Shown here one piece after another: positions 1 to 15,990 of a DNA stretch of 64,000 nucleotides. Within the stretch, counting starts at the first letter, position 1, and every line of letters starts with the position of its first letter. This DNA is from Halichoerus grypus (lineage: Eukaryota; Chordata; Mammalia; Carnivora; Phocidae): positions 8,337,033 through 8,401,032 of the forward strand of contig NC_135717.1 in assembly GCF_964656455.1 (NCBI RefSeq), written 5' to 3'. The notes beneath the pieces were generated by a model that searched no databases, was not told the DNA's origin, and saw nothing but the letters and a program-made list of their open reading frames with translations. The position numbers and the translations under genes are program-made.

Positions 1-2635
<2,635 letters not shown>

Positions 2636-3074
2636 TGAGTGTCTGTTGGGGTCCACACGAGACCAGCCCAGGTTGTAAACCTCGCTCTGTGGGGCTTTCA
2701 GCAAAATTTTGTTTGAAAAATAAAGGCGTCCCTTACTCTGTCACCTGAGAGATTACCTTGAGTGCCGTGCATCAGTCTTTACCCGTGGGGGGATGGCGTC
2801 AGGTGGTCAAGGGGACCAGAGTGGGTCCAGGGGTTGAGCACAAAGCGTGTGTGCTTGGCATGTGCTGACATGAGCTGAGATGACAGGGCATGGCCGTGTG
2901 CCCTCTCCGGGGACGCCCTGGATGCACGTCGGTCAAACTCCTGCCACCTTCTGAAATGAATGTGGATATTTAACATTACACACAAATCTTGGTTTTTTTG
3001 GTTTTTGGATTTTTTTTGTTGTTTTTTTGCCTCTTTCTGTACCTCACCACGCTCCATATATCAAGCAGCTGATA

Positions 3075-3205
3075 TCAATAAAATCTGTTACAGATAGAGA
3101 AACCGGGCTTCAGATTTGGGACCTGCCCACGTTCTCCCAGCTAGCCACCCAGAGGTGGGACCAGAGCCCAGCCCACCACTCCAGCTCTGGCCTCCCCTGG
3201 TGGTC
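3075..3205 (-). repeat. MIR SINE fragment, antisense
   Basis: In + orientation it reads ttacagatagagaaacc, then a degraded cacgttctcccagctagc and aggtgggaccagagccca. This is the reverse-complement pattern of MIR (acagatgaggaaactgaggc, cacacagctagtaagtggc). Confidence 0.55.
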
Positions 3206-3469
3206 GCATGTCGCCTCCCAGAGTCCTCACTGCAGTACCAAGGCCAGTCCCGTGCAGCCTGGGAGAGCGGGGCCAGGTGCTGCCCCCCAGGAAAGAAGGG
3301 AGCCCCACAGAGTCAGGGCTCTGAAAGCTGAGCAGACTCTTGACCCAGCCCCAACGTGCCTCCTAGGAGAGCACTGTATGCCCAAAGCAGTTTCTCACCA
3401 TGTTACTGATACTAGGGTGAGGGGATGGGATAAAAGCAGTCGAAATGCCCGGCCAGAGAGAAATGCGTA

Positions 3470-4690
3470 GATAAAGCTGGGCCATCCCCAACTGGAACAT
3501 TACACAGCCATTAAAATAATAGCAATGTAGAATTTGAAATGAGACCAGCGATGTATCCAGCATGATAGGGAGTGAAAAATGCATGATACAGAATTACATA
3601 CCACGTGATTACAGTTGCACAGAGCAAAGTCATGCATTTGAAAATTGTGGAAGTAAATTCATCTGGGAATTTGATATTATTAAATTGGCTTTTCAAACTA
3701 GGTAAAAGAATTAATTATATTTAAAGATGCAAATATCGGACTGACCACTTGGGATGAAGGATAAAGCCAGATTTTTTTTTTTATCTCGTTCTTTACACCA
3801 AGAAATTGAAAGGGATCTACGGTTTCAACATTAATAATTCAATCATGTACATACTGGAAGAAAACTTAGGCAAGTTGTTTTTAATAATTTTAGAGTAGGT
3901 ATTTCTAATCATAATTGAAAACAATTGTTAAAAATAAATAACAATAAACATTGTAAAAGCATCAAAAAACTAGGAAGACATTTTCCCGCCACATAAGGGC
4001 CCTTACAAATTAATAGGAAAAAAAAAATGAGTGCTATGAAGTAGACGAAGGAGATACACAGACAGTTCGTACAAAGTGAAACGAATGCTCAGCTTTACTC
4101 AGCAGAAAAATTCAGTTTAATTTTATCCAGTGTTGGCACAGGAAAACAAACACTTGCATATTGTTGGCAAGAGTTTAAATTAGCGAGGTTTTTGTTGTTG
4201 TTGGGAAGTTTCTCAATATCAGAACAACAGTAACAAAAAATTGCACGTACTCTTTGACCATTCTAATTCCTCTGCTAGAACTTCATCCAACAGATTCACT
4301 GTCAGAATTATACAACAATGTCTGCATAATGATCACTGCAGAACTGTTTAGTGGAAAGAGGCGATAAACAATCTAAGTGTCCACAGAGGCTGGTTACGTT
4401 AATTATTTAATAAGAATGGGGAGGAGCTGTGTATGCTCGTGTAGAACGCTTCCAAAGTAAGGAACTAAGTGAAAAAGCAGGCGAGCCTTTGGAATTAAGT
4501 GAAAAAGCAGGCCGGCCTGTGTGTGCTAGGATCCCTTTCACACTAAAAGGGGCAGAGAGTGTATATTACACTCTTGTATATTACATGTGAGTTTATAGAA
4601 TAGTTGTGCTGGTGGGTTTGGTTTTTGTTTTGTTTTGTTTTTAACTCGGAACCTGTAATAGTTTTATAATTGGAATATGTGAAAACGTGA
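3470..4690 (+). repeat. Old L1 (L1M-type) ORF2 end and 3' UTR remnant
   Basis: Two stretches follow the end of old mammalian L1 elements. At 3770-4000 there is a pattern like the last part of ORF2 (ctggaagaaaacttaggcaa, then tttctaatcataattga). At 4250-4600 the 3' UTR pattern appears (tttgaccattctaattcc, aatctaagtgtccaca, ttaagtgaaaaagcagg). The part at 3480-3700 has a similar character (acattacacagccattaaaa). The remnant is heavily decayed with no coding capacity. A short imperfect 30-bp direct repeat (4461-4490 and 4491-4520) sits inside it. Confidence 0.6.
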
Positions 4691-5408
4691 GCAGTCCTTC
4701 TCCTTAGGGGATGGAAATTTGGGTGATTTTTTTTTTGTCAAACAGTGTAATTTCTACTTTTCTATATTCCCAGGTTGTTAGTCTGAGAGCATGTGTTCTG
4801 TTCATAAGATGTAAAAATAATGAACCTATTTTTAGAAATTTTCTGCAGATGAGGAGGGAGGAATGCTATTTATTGACCAGGGAATTCATTTGGAGATCAG
4901 GGGAAATGTGAATCTGGGGACACTGGGTTCACCCGTGGAGCATCGCCCATTAGGTATTACCGTCACATTTGCATCCCATTATACCAGACCTGGAGCCACC
5001 TGTCATATCTATTAGCACGTCCTTTATGCCAACAAATTCCTCATTGTGTCAGCAAAATGTAAATGTGTCATTCTTCTTGGGTAACTTCAGAAAACAATGA
5101 GTGTGTGATGATGGTTTTTTGTTGTGTTTTTTTTTAATATCTGGCATGTGAGGAACAAGTTACATTTAAGATAACTGGCTGCATCCATTAGCACACGTCA
5201 GGTCCCTCAGGATGCACGCTCCACATAGTGTCACACGTGGGTACAGAGTCTCGGGGTGCTGAAGATCGGGGAGCAGGCACATGGTGCTCATGGCGCCACC
5301 AGCGGTAGCCAGATTGTGTGCCTGTTGCCAGATGTGGGGGTTGCTGCAAAGATCATCGGCCGCCGAGCTCCAACACGCACGAAACGTTCACGTTGGGAAA
5401 CAAGATGA

Positions 5409-5672
<264 letters not shown>

Positions 5673-6049
5673 TGACTTCATTATCACCCACACTGAGTTG
5701 TTAACATCGAGGAGGGAGGATCTGAATTCCTTTTCCATCCCTTCCACACGCCATCCTTTCTTTCTGCTCTTTTTCCAACAAACACATCTAAATCGCCAAG
5801 CTGTCAAGAACTGACATTTCATTTGGAACAATAATGGGGGAAAAAAAACAAAAAAACCACAACACTTATATCTACCCTAAGTGAAGTTAAGCATAGTAAT
5901 AGCAGACCTTTACAATTTAAGATGCCCAAAAAGGTCGTGCTACAGTTTTTATCATTTCTTTATGCTTTTTTCTTCTCCTTCTTTCTCTCTTTTTTTTTCC
6001 CCTGAAAGGGAAACTGCGTCATATACTTAATTTAAACTTGGGGGGGGAA

Positions 6050-6882
6050 GGCATCAGAAGGACAGAGTATGAGAACATACAGCACAGTTCCAGACACGTG
6101 AATAAGACCCCCAAACTCTAGAGGCTGCCTAAAAATCACTAAGAAATCAGTAAAAAGAGATAAACAGTCCAGTAGAACGAGGGGCTAGAGACACAAACAG
6201 GCAGTCTGCAGAGGAGATATGCACATGGACAGTACACACATGAAAAAACATTAACAATTCGTAACAGGCAAGAGGATGCTAATTAAATCAGGGAAAGATT
6301 GTTTTGCCTGTCAGACTGTCAAAAGAATTTTCTTTAATTGATAATATCCGGTGTTGGTGAGAGTATAGGAAAATAGTCCCACTCCTAGTATTGATGGGAA
6401 TGTAAGTTGGCCTGTCAGGGGAGCCAGCTAGGTGGCGTTTGTCTGTCTGGAGCGTCTCAGCTCCTTACCCCAGGACCTTGGCTTCTGGGGGTCCTCAGGT
6501 GCCCGGCATTTGGCAGGCTTCGTGCAAGAGCTAATTGTTACTGCCTGTGTCCTGACATGGAGCGCTTTCCAGGCTGTTCTGCTAAAGGAAAAGAGCAAGT
6601 CTCAGAATATATGTGTATCATCCTATCTGTGTGGGGCCGGGAAAAAAACAAAACAATATATATATATACACACACACACAGTTAATGTATGGAACTATTT
6701 TTTAAATAATCAAATATATATAAAAGCAGGAGATCTGCACACTGAACCGGTAACAGGAGTTATCTCCAAGGAGGTGCATGGATAAGATGAGGTGGAAATG
6801 AAAGGGGATTTTTGGCCCCATTCTGTGTACTTTTGTCATCTTTGACTCCTTGGATGTGAATATATTGCTTGTACACTTTTTC
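6050..6882 (+). repeat. Old L1 (L1M-type) 3' end remnant
   Basis: Words such as aggagatatgcacatggaca, then ttgataatatccggtgttgg and tgggaatgtaagttgg follow the order of the 3' end of old L1 elements. An (AT)n(CA)n run at 6656-6681 interrupts it. It ends in the T-run of the downstream SINE. Confidence 0.6.
6656..6681. repeat. (AT)n(CA)n microsatellite
   Basis: A run of alternating AT followed directly by six CA units, inside an old L1 fragment. Confidence 0.85.
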
Positions 6883-7056
6883 CTTTTTTTTTTTTTTTTT
6901 TAGGGGGGGAGGGGCGGGGGAAGAGAGAGAATCTCAAGCAGGCTCCATGCTCAGCGCAGAGCCCAACGCGGGGCTCGATCTCATGACCCTGAGATAATGA
7001 TCTGAGCCGAAATCAAGAGTCAGATGCTTAACCGACTGAGCCAACCAGGCCCCCCT
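6883..7056 (-). mobile_element. CAN-SINE (SINEC), antisense
   Basis: A T-run at 6883-6901 is followed by the reverse complement of the SINEC tRNA-related head (ttaaccgactgagccaacca near 7030-7049). It belongs to the older form with a cgcggggctcgatctcatga body. A partly matching t-rich flank (tacactttttc and tactttttctttt) looks like a diverged target duplication. The acceptor of exon C is about 70 bp further on. Confidence 0.85.
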
Positions 7057-7072
7057 ACTTTTTCTTTTTTAA

Positions 7073-7195
<123 letters not shown>

Positions 7196-8846
7196 TAAGT
7201 CTCTGCCCGGCTCCCTCCGTCTGCATGCTTTCGGTCAGGTATCCCCTGATTTTGCTAATCCACAGAAGAGTCCCCCTGCCTCGCCCTCCTGTCTGTTGGC
7301 TTTCGCAAAGCGGGACAGGATTCAGGAGGCGCTCGGCCTCAGAGCTGCTGTGAGGAAAACAGTGTCACCCCCGTGAGCTGCTTGCATCAGTCTAATACCC
7401 ACGATGTGACAGTAAGCTCTGGTGGCCCTAGAACACTGGAACTTGTGTCCTTAATTATTGTGAAGCCTCATCACCATGTGCCTTTTTCTAAGAAAGTTTG
7501 GGAATAGGGCATCTTATAGAAGAGGTGACTCTTGGGACGTTTCGGGGAGCTGGGTCTGTGCAAATCACATCACCTTTTCCTGTGGCCGCGTCCTTGGCTC
7601 CCACACAGAAGTATTTACTCCTGTCACACCTCAGAACACGAGGCGTCCGTGTGCGGACACATACGCGTGGGGCGCGCGCGTGTTACGGCGGGCGTGTCAT
7701 CCGAGGCTCTTGTCAGAAGGCAATCAGTGATCTGGGGCAGCACAGGGTGCACCCGTTGCCGGCCCGCCCTCCATGCAGAGCCCCCAGAAGGAAGGAACAG
7801 TATTGACAGAAATCAAGAGAGGTGAAAAAGCAGCAGAGATTGGCCCTAGCCCCAGTCTCCTCTGCCGAGGTCCAGACAGGCAGAACCGCCAGACGAGAGG
7901 TTGAGCCACGTTCTCCTGTCCTGGGAGGCTCCCCCGGTCTCTGGCAGAAGCCCATGCCCCCCAGGCTGCTCCGCACCAGTAAGGAGGGGCTCCTGCTGTG
8001 CTCCCATAGAACCTGCGTGGGCATCGGTGCGGGGGGGGCGGGGCTCTGAAGAGCACCCCCTCCTCCCGGGCTCCCGCTCTACGCCAGGCGTCCCTCTGTC
8101 CCATCACACTCGCCCTTGGCCTCTGACGTTGCTGCTGGGCCTGCTGCTCCCAGGGCCCACCTCGGTGGGCCCTTGACCTTTGCTCTGCATCGTTGAGTAG
8201 CTAGAGACCTTGAGAGCTAGCCAGGCCTGGCGGGCGGAGCCGATTTTGATCATGAACACAGAACTTCGGCGCAAAGATGAAAATACCCTGCTCGGTCTCG
8301 GCGACTCTGGCCGACCTGTTGGCATCTCTAATCCCGGTGGGAGTTGCCAGGTCGTTCTACCTTCTTGTCCCGGCGTGCTGAAGTGTGACTTCAGGTGGTA
8401 TGGAAGGAGCTGACTCTGAGGTGTTTCACTGTTAAGATTTCCCTCTGAAACGTGGAGGCTCTGGTATTAACTCCTCCGACCCTGGGCACCAGCGTCGATG
8501 GGATGGCCCTCACCCCCCCACTCACCCCTCAGATGGAAGCTCAGCAGAAACCATACCAACTGCTGTCACCCTGATACTCCTCGGTGTCCGTGTCTGGCCC
8601 CCCTATTCTGCCAGCCTGCCACCTTTATTTTTCTATTATTTCTGCCAGGACTTTACTAAGAATAGTCATTGTCTTTCTTGGTAAATTCCCTTTTTTTTTT
8701 TTTTCACTAGTGTTCATTATTTTATTTTTTTAAACCACATCTCTTTCTAGAAGACATAGATACATCTTGTGTTTCTATAATTAACCAAAGCTTGCTTTGT
8801 TACTCACTTCAAAAGTTGTGCAATGCGTGTCTAAGCCCCCCTAAGC

Positions 8847-9121
8847 CAGTGTTTCTCAAACTGGGTGTCACAGGGACGAAATCAGTGTAGTGAGTAGCGA
8901 CTGGCTGGTTGAACAATAAAATACAATAGAAAACGAAATAACAGAATGGAGTAGACAGTATCGTGGCTCATGGCACATAGTAAAGTCAGATATTGTTTTG
9001 TGACACTTTTGTGTTCATTATGTGTATAAATCTAAAAATATAAATGTACAGTTATTGGGTCGCAATGTAAAATGCAGTTCTTCCGGTGGGTCTCAATGAA
9101 AGATTATTTTGAAAGCCACTG
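8847..9121. mobile_element. Non-autonomous hAT-like DNA transposon remnant (MER type)
   Basis: The element begins CAGTGTTTCTCAAACT and ends ATTTTGAAAGCCACTG, which are imperfect inverted ends of the CAGTGG-TTCTCAAA type used by small mammalian hAT elements. The interior is AT-rich. I do not see a clean 8-bp target duplication, so it is old. The family was not settled. Confidence 0.5.
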
Positions 9122-10261
9122 CTCTGAGAGTGTTATAAAAGGCTCGGCTTCCAGAAGCCGGCGTCTCCTGCCGTGTCCTCCCGGGGCATGCTGGGTAGGT
9201 GCTTTTAGCCTCAGACATGCACCTGGTTGAAGAAAAGAAACAGCCTGATGACAGAGCATCTACCGAAACCATTCAGAAATGACAGCAGATAATGCCACTT
9301 GTCACATGACGGCTAAGTACTGGTCCCTGGTTTAGACTCATCATTTCCTTATTGGGCTTCTAAAGGAGCCACGTAGAAAATTTGTGTCCATTTAATTGGT
9401 TTGTTTTAGGGGTTGGGGAAGCGACTGAGCAGAGAAGAGTCATCTAGAAAGGGCGTAAATGTTCCCCGCTCACAGGTTTCCATCCCCACTGGGTGGGGAA
9501 TATGGTGGCCGGGGAGTGACCGGGAGACAGCCCAGAGAGTCAGGGTCTCCCATCCTCTGTCCCTACCCTCTCTGACCTTGCTAGAGGCCAGGCTCACGCT
9601 GGGGAATGACAGCTCAGTCACCTGTCAGGGCCCTGCTCCCAGGTGATCCTGCTCCCTTAAGATGACAGGGATGATTTTCAGTCTTAAGTATTTTTCTAGT
9701 TACTGTCTATAGACGCATTGACTCCTGGGCTGTTCCTAAGCAGCTGGCTCTGTCATGTTACAGGTAAGAACATTAAATCTTGGGTCCCCTGAGCCAGCAA
9801 GGTCACCCAGGGAAGCCCCAGAGGCCCTAGACCTCTCCTAGACTCCGACCCTACTGGCATCTGATGAGCAACAGCGGTTACTGGTGTGGGCTCAGTGAGA
9901 AATGTTTCTGGACGGTTTCTCATCGTATCAGCGTGTCTTAAGGCCAAAAAGATTTTTTTCCCCCTAAAATCCAAATAAATGAAAATCCATGCATTACTTG
10001 CTCATGTTCACCAAACTCCAGTAAGTGGGAAATAGAATCAAGAAGTATGAGAGTTGCTTATTCTAACAGAATGTTCTGCTTCGGGACTGTGGCTGTTGTC
10101 ACAGACTGCTTTCGGGGCCGTGGGTGCTCAGGGTGCGTCACCTCCTGGGATCAGAGCAGGGGATTGCTCGGTGTGGCACTATGTGCTTCGTGGAGAGAAC
10201 AAGCCTAACTCACGAGGGACACGACTCAGATATAACAGATTCGCTCACCAGCACAGTAGAC

Positions 10262-10400
10262 ATTCCTAGAGGCCTCCTCTGAGCCTAGCCCTTTGCTGGG
10301 CTCTGGGAATCCGGAGATAGAAGGCTCGGGGAGACAAGCCATTGGAATCCAGGGTGATCACTGCTGTGGTGTTAAGCAAGCACAGCCTCCGTGCTGTCAG
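10262..10400 (-). repeat. L2-like 3' end fragment, antisense (tentative)
   Basis: The order cctagccctttgctgggctc, tgggaatccggagatag, then ggggagacaagccattgg resembles the reverse complement of the L2 3' end (ggcactgtgctaggtgctgg, gggatacagagatg). It is diverged. Confidence 0.4.
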
Positions 10401-13400
10401 GGGTCCACACGACAGACAGCACACTCCAGCTAGGGGCAGGCAGCAGGGCAAGCACAGAGGGAATGTGGCAGCTTGAACCGGGACTGGGGGGCTGTACCAC
10501 ACCGAGGCTTGTGAGGACCTGTGGCCTTTGGGACGAAGAGCAACCCCTGACCTTACCCTCCCTTCTTCCCGCTGCCAGGACTCCCATGGCCAAACTCAGC
10601 AGCAGCCAGTGGGCAGCCTCCAGGGGAGGTGCACCCAGCTGGAGCAAAAGGAAATAATCAGGGAAGCCTTCCTAAAGGGGGTGACATGCGGTTTGCGGTG
10701 GAAAGATAAGTTCGGGTGAGGGGCTGCTGGAGGCAAAGGAGTGCAGTATGTGAGAACACAGGGGGGCCAGCCAGACGTGCCGAACGTGGGGATGGGGCAA
10801 GGTGGGCGCAGTGTATGTGGGGCCGGGTGGGGGGAGGGTGGCGGGCTCAGGCCTCCACGGGGGTCGGGCATTTCCCAAGTCGGAAATGGACTGACTGCTA
10901 ACAAAAGGCAGCCTAGGGCCAAACACTTACTGTACATGCTTCCCAGAGTAAGTAATCCACAAAAAATGTGGAGAATGGACTGAGTCAGTACTCACTACTT
11001 TCTTGTAGCTTTGCAGGGAGTCCATCAGTCTGGGAGACTGCCTGTATCTGGAGGCTCTCCCTCACATCCCTCTCTCCTTTTATTTTATGGGAAAGGTTTG
11101 TCACTCTGCCATCTGCCTCAGGCCCACCCTACGTGTATCTTATTAGACTAGACATCTTCCCGTTAATACACACGAATATAAGCCCACCAGGGGCAAACCT
11201 TTTCACAAATGGCCTTAAAACATTCCTAAACCGTTTCTTTTCTCTGTCGGAGAGTAGGGAATTCTTAAATCCTCATCAACAGAAAACCCAAGAAGGGGAT
11301 GGGGTGGCACAGTCTAGCGTGGGCTTTGGAGAAGGCTGACCCACAAGTGGCTCGGGGGAAGGGTCCACAACTCTTCCGTGTGGCCTTGGGGGCGCTCACT
11401 GACCACCACTCCCACTTGCCTTCCCCGACGACAGATGCGGACAGACCCTAGCACGGCCACTAATAACCCGTTCCCTCTTCCGTGATCAGCAAACACAGGC
11501 TCCGCCCGACAAGCTCGCAGTGGGGCCTGGTGTGCGTTTCTGAAATGAGCGGACCTCAGGGAAGATGGACTTGAATTGCAGCATCTCCCATGGGATTCCA
11601 AGAGCCCACGTTGCCCTCGCCTCTCTGTCACGGGGCAGTGTCACCCCCATTTGGGAAAGCAGGCCACAGGTCGAAGGCACCAGGGCTGTCCCGAGAGCCC
11701 GATGTATTGTGAGCAGTCACCACCCCGCGTCAGCTGGGACAGCGCAGGCTGACTTGTCGGGGATGGCAGCAGTAAAGTTTTCCATGTGTAGGCTTGAAGC
11801 AAAATGTAATTAGCCTTTATGTGCAGAACAAGGACCCATTGATGAATACAGCTGGTCTTTGTTTTGTCCCGTCATTGAGAGTGGGAGGTAAAAGTGTTCT
11901 TCTTCATGTTTATTAATGCAAGATTCCTTAGACAAATGGCAAGCACAGTTTAATATTTGTTGGAACATAGGGGGGCTTGCCAAAACAGTTGTGTAAGAGG
12001 ATTGCAGGGTTGCAGATTATAACCGTTTCTGGGTTAAATAAATGAATTAGTTCTCTGCTTTTTTTTCCCCCCTTTTCTTTTTCTTTCTTTCTTTTTTTTT
12101 TTTTAGTTAAAAAGGTACCTCCTTTCTCAGAGGGTCACCCTGTGTCCCCATCTTCCCACTTGTGTTAGCAAATGGAGAGTTAGCGCCCCGAATGACTTTA
12201 ACCTGGAGAGTCTAGTCAGAGTGGTGTGGATTTTAACAGTTAAACAGTCCCCAGGATGCCCGTGGAGGTGGACAGGCTTCTTTTGGGCACGCGGCATCTG
12301 GCCCCGGAGAGAGAGGCCTGGCCCTTGCCTTCCGCAGCTGTTCGCCTGGGCTCGCGGCTAGGTCGGCGCCACATACCGCAGGAGGGGAGTGTTGCCCTCC
12401 CAGACTAGCATCCTGGGCGAAAGTGCAGGAATTCCCATTTCTGCTCCCGTCCGCGGCCCCCTCTTTGCTCTGTCCCCAGAATCCTGGTGGCAAAAAGAGC
12501 TTCAGTCATAACACATACAGTCCGCTTATTCCATTCCTCTTTGCTTGTGGCCTGTGTCCCTGAGCCTCCGATAAAAAAATACGGAATTGCAATGAAATGT
12601 TCTGTTTTATAGCTAATGTTAGTCTTAGGAGAATTTGCACCTCCCAAGCCTTTCCTGCCAGAAAAATTCATATTTAAGGTTACTCGCGTTCTAGTCCTTT
12701 TCCTGTGTACTTCTTAAAAAGCACTACATTGTATATATACTGACTTACATCGTATATTACAAAAGGGACATTTATGAGGAACTTCACTTGGGTTAATTTT
12801 CGAGTATTTTCTTTAGAGCATGTATGGAACCAGAACTTTCTCACAAAATGCGGTGCGCTCTGAGACAGGCATCTTTCCCAAGTGAGCCTGGCTTAGGGCT
12901 TTGTGGAAATCGTTGAGGGGAGCCTGTATGCACCCCGCATCATGGAGGTAGGGAATGCCCAGCAGTGGGGCGTGCAGGCCCTGAAAGGCAGTCCCGACAA
13001 GGTGAGGAAACCAGCAGCTGGAGACACGATGCCCAGGTGCAGACCGTAAGCGGGTGAATGGAGGTGGGGTAGGCACCTTCCATGCATACGGATCGCTGGG
13101 GACTAGTTCACAGAGGTTCCTGGCACGGCCCCAAAATCCAGTGCCCATCACACCCAGCCGTGGTGGCCCGTAAAGTCCCATTCTGATGCTGCCTGTTTAA
13201 AGAGAGAAGTGTCACGTGTGTGAGGGCCAGCCAGGTAATAAGAGGTTTCCGTGAAGACTCTCAAGCCTTCGCTCTTCCCGCGGCCCCCTCCTGTTAGCCC
13301 TTGCAGACTGGTTGCTCCTGTATTTATTTATTTTTTTACACTTGCACGTGAAAGACTTATGGAACGGGGCCCGGTAGAGCCCAGGCGACAGAGCCTGAGA

Positions 13401-13479
13401 ATCACACACCTATTTTGATAATCCGATTGGACAGATGCGCATCTCCTGGTTGAACTTGAAAACACCGGCTTTAGTCTCC

Positions 13480-13625
13480 TGAAATGGAGTCTCTCGGCTG
13501 TACCTTTAAGAACGGAACATTTGCTATTTCCTGTCTTTTTGATGAGTCATCAATTTCCAGTACAAGTTGCGGTAATTATCCTGGTTAGATTAATTTCCCT
13601 AAAAATAGAGAGGCAGCCACTTCTA
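13480..13625. promoter_or_regulatory. Candidate intronic enhancer with AP-1/MAF-like palindrome and MEF2 site
   Basis: Unique AT-balanced sequence with several good transcription-factor words packed into about 150 bp. TTGATGAGTCATCAA at 13539-13553 is a perfect palindrome around an AP-1 TGAGTCA core. CTAAAAATAG at 13599-13608 fits the MEF2 consensus. An ETS-type ATTTCCTG lies at about 13526-13533, and a homeobox-like GATTAATTT near 13588. No repeat is recognised here. Function is inferred only from motif packing. Confidence 0.35.
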
Positions 13626-15839
13626 TGGTTTCGAGGGGATGGGCTTGAATAAAGAACCTACTGTCCCTTCAGCCTTAGAGGCAACGAGATCATGCTTGCA
13701 GGGACCAACCGAGGACGTTTTGGGGCTTTTCTTTTTTCCCCCTCTGTAGCTTTATCTCCCGAAGAGTACAACTGTGCATTTTGTAGAATTCCTGGGATTT
13801 TCCATCGCTGTACAAGCATTTCACTTCACACCCTAAAATGCGATGCCTGGGTGAGCCCCAAAGGGCTTTCCTTGGCCTTTGTAGCAACAGCGGCATCTCT
13901 TAGCAGTACAGCCCAGGGCACTGATCTGGACTCTTCCCAGCCCAGGGCACTGTGTAGGAAGAAGGGGGTGGCTTCATCTTTTCAAGTCCACGTACAATTT
14001 CCTCTGAGTGCCAAGGATCCTTCACCTGTTCCGTGGACTCCAGGTGTGTCTGGACATTACCCAGCATCAGCAAGAACCAGCAATCTCTACGCCTCCCACC
14101 TTCAGCTACGCTCACTAAAGGCCTGTGTTAAAATGTCAGGCATTGTGTCAAGCGCGGGAACTGCAGAATGAGAGAGGCGGGGAGGTTCCAGATGCGATCC
14201 GCACACGGGCTCGCATGCTCCGCTCTGAACCCTGAAACACCCATGTACACGTGTGCCTATGGCGATGCTGTGTGGGGTGTGTGTACAAACGTGCTTATGG
14301 ATAGAGAGATAGTAATCCTCTCCTTCCAGCATCCTTGGAGAGGGGATTGTAGAGAAAAGCATTATTCCTTGACTGTCACCGGGGTTTGGCACGCTTTTAT
14401 AAAATTTGTGTGTTTTTAGAGACCCTTGAGGTTTCCCTGATTTTGCTATAAAGGTAAAACTTGGGGAGCTCACAGTTTGAAGCTCAAGGAAACAGATAAC
14501 GAGACCGATGGAGAAAACAGCCATCCTGGTGCATCTAACGACCTGTAGGATGGGCATCATATCCCTGCTGCCTACATCCAGGACTGGGGGTGGAGCAAGT
14601 AACGTACGGTGTTGACAAACATCAGCTGAACTGCCTCCGAGGAGGGCTCATCCTATCTGTACACCGTGTGCATGTCCGCACGGTCGTGGGTGCATCACGG
14701 AGGACGAGAACTCTGGTTGAACTCGTAAATCAGTGTGAGCCTTTGCCTTGACGACAGGTGGATGAGGTCTCAGTAGTGCGAGGCCTGGACCGTGACTGGT
14801 GACATTGTTTACTCTCCGGAAGGACAACCGAAGGAAGCTGATGACTTCTAAAAGGAAAGCGGGAGCCATCTGAACCTTTGAAGTGCTTTAGGAAGGAAGG
14901 CTTACGGAGCCCCTGCCTGGAACCTGCACACCACCTCCCGCCCCCAGAGAAATTCCTCCAAGAGCCATGCGTTTCTAGCTCGCCACAGGAGTCCCTTGCT
15001 ACTGCTGAGGCCCGGGGCCACACTGGTCACCATGATGTGGCGCATCTCCTGTCTTTCCCAGGTGACAGAGGAGAATGTGATCAGATGTGCACTGACCGGT
15101 CCAGGGCCCTTTGGAAGAGAAGCAGGAGGGCTGGCAGAAGTGAGAGACTGTCCTTCCCGTGGCATATCCCCCGAATCAATGAAGATCAATTCCTTTTATA
15201 TGATGCTTCGTATTTTTAATTACAGAAGTCCTCCATGTATATTATACCAAATTTAGAAAATTCTAAACAGTTTTAGAAAACAGGTCATCACTCATTATCT
15301 CACGATGCAGACATAACCGTTGTTAACATTCTGGCATATTCCTTCCAGTCTCTTTTCTAGACGGTGCTTTATTTCTGTTGTCTCTTATAGATGGCATCAG
15401 ATGGATGTGAAGTTTTCATTTCTAGGCTGTTGGTTTGGTTTGTTTGCTTGGTTTGGTTGGTTTTTGTTTTTTACTTGACATGTAAATATTTCTTTCATGT
15501 CATTAACTTATCCTTTAGAAACCTAATGCGTGCTGCCCAGTATTCCATCAAATAGGCGTGCTGTGAGATAGCCGCTCATTAGCTTCCCTGTCGTTCGGGA
15601 GCCTGACTACACTGCTGTCATTGTCTCGCAGGTTAAAACTAGAAAGCGTCCTACTTGCTGGCTTTCTGTGCCTCTATTCTGGCAGCGGCTGTGGTGTTTT
15701 TAGCTGGCTTCCCTCTTCCCTCTTCCCGGGAGAGTCTGGACCCCCAGAATGTTCCAAGGGCCCCAGCAGCTCTGGCCTCCCTACCAGACTACTGTTTTGT
15801 GATGGTGATAGACATCACAGCCTCCTCTGGTCAGGGGAT

Positions 15840-15990
15840 GGTGGACGGTGCTAGGCCTAGAGTCAGGAGACCCTGGGTCCAGCCCCAGTTCTGTCACTGG
15901 TTGGGCCTCACAAAGTCCCCTCCCTCAGCAGTAGCCGTGTCCTCGTTAGTAAAAGGATGGGACCGGACTGGATGGCAGCGGGCATCATTG
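15840..15990 (+). repeat. MIR SINE fragment
   Basis: The words agagtcaggagaccctgg, cagttctgtcactggttg and gtcctcgttagtaaaagg follow the MIR order in sense orientation. A second, weaker MIR-like stretch follows at about 16140-16290. Confidence 0.55.

Noticed and set aside
7640..8060. Promoter-type CpG island after exon C
   Set aside because: CpG density is high only over about 60 bp and again briefly near 8030; no TATA, initiator or first-exon candidate. Kept only as a low-interest finding.
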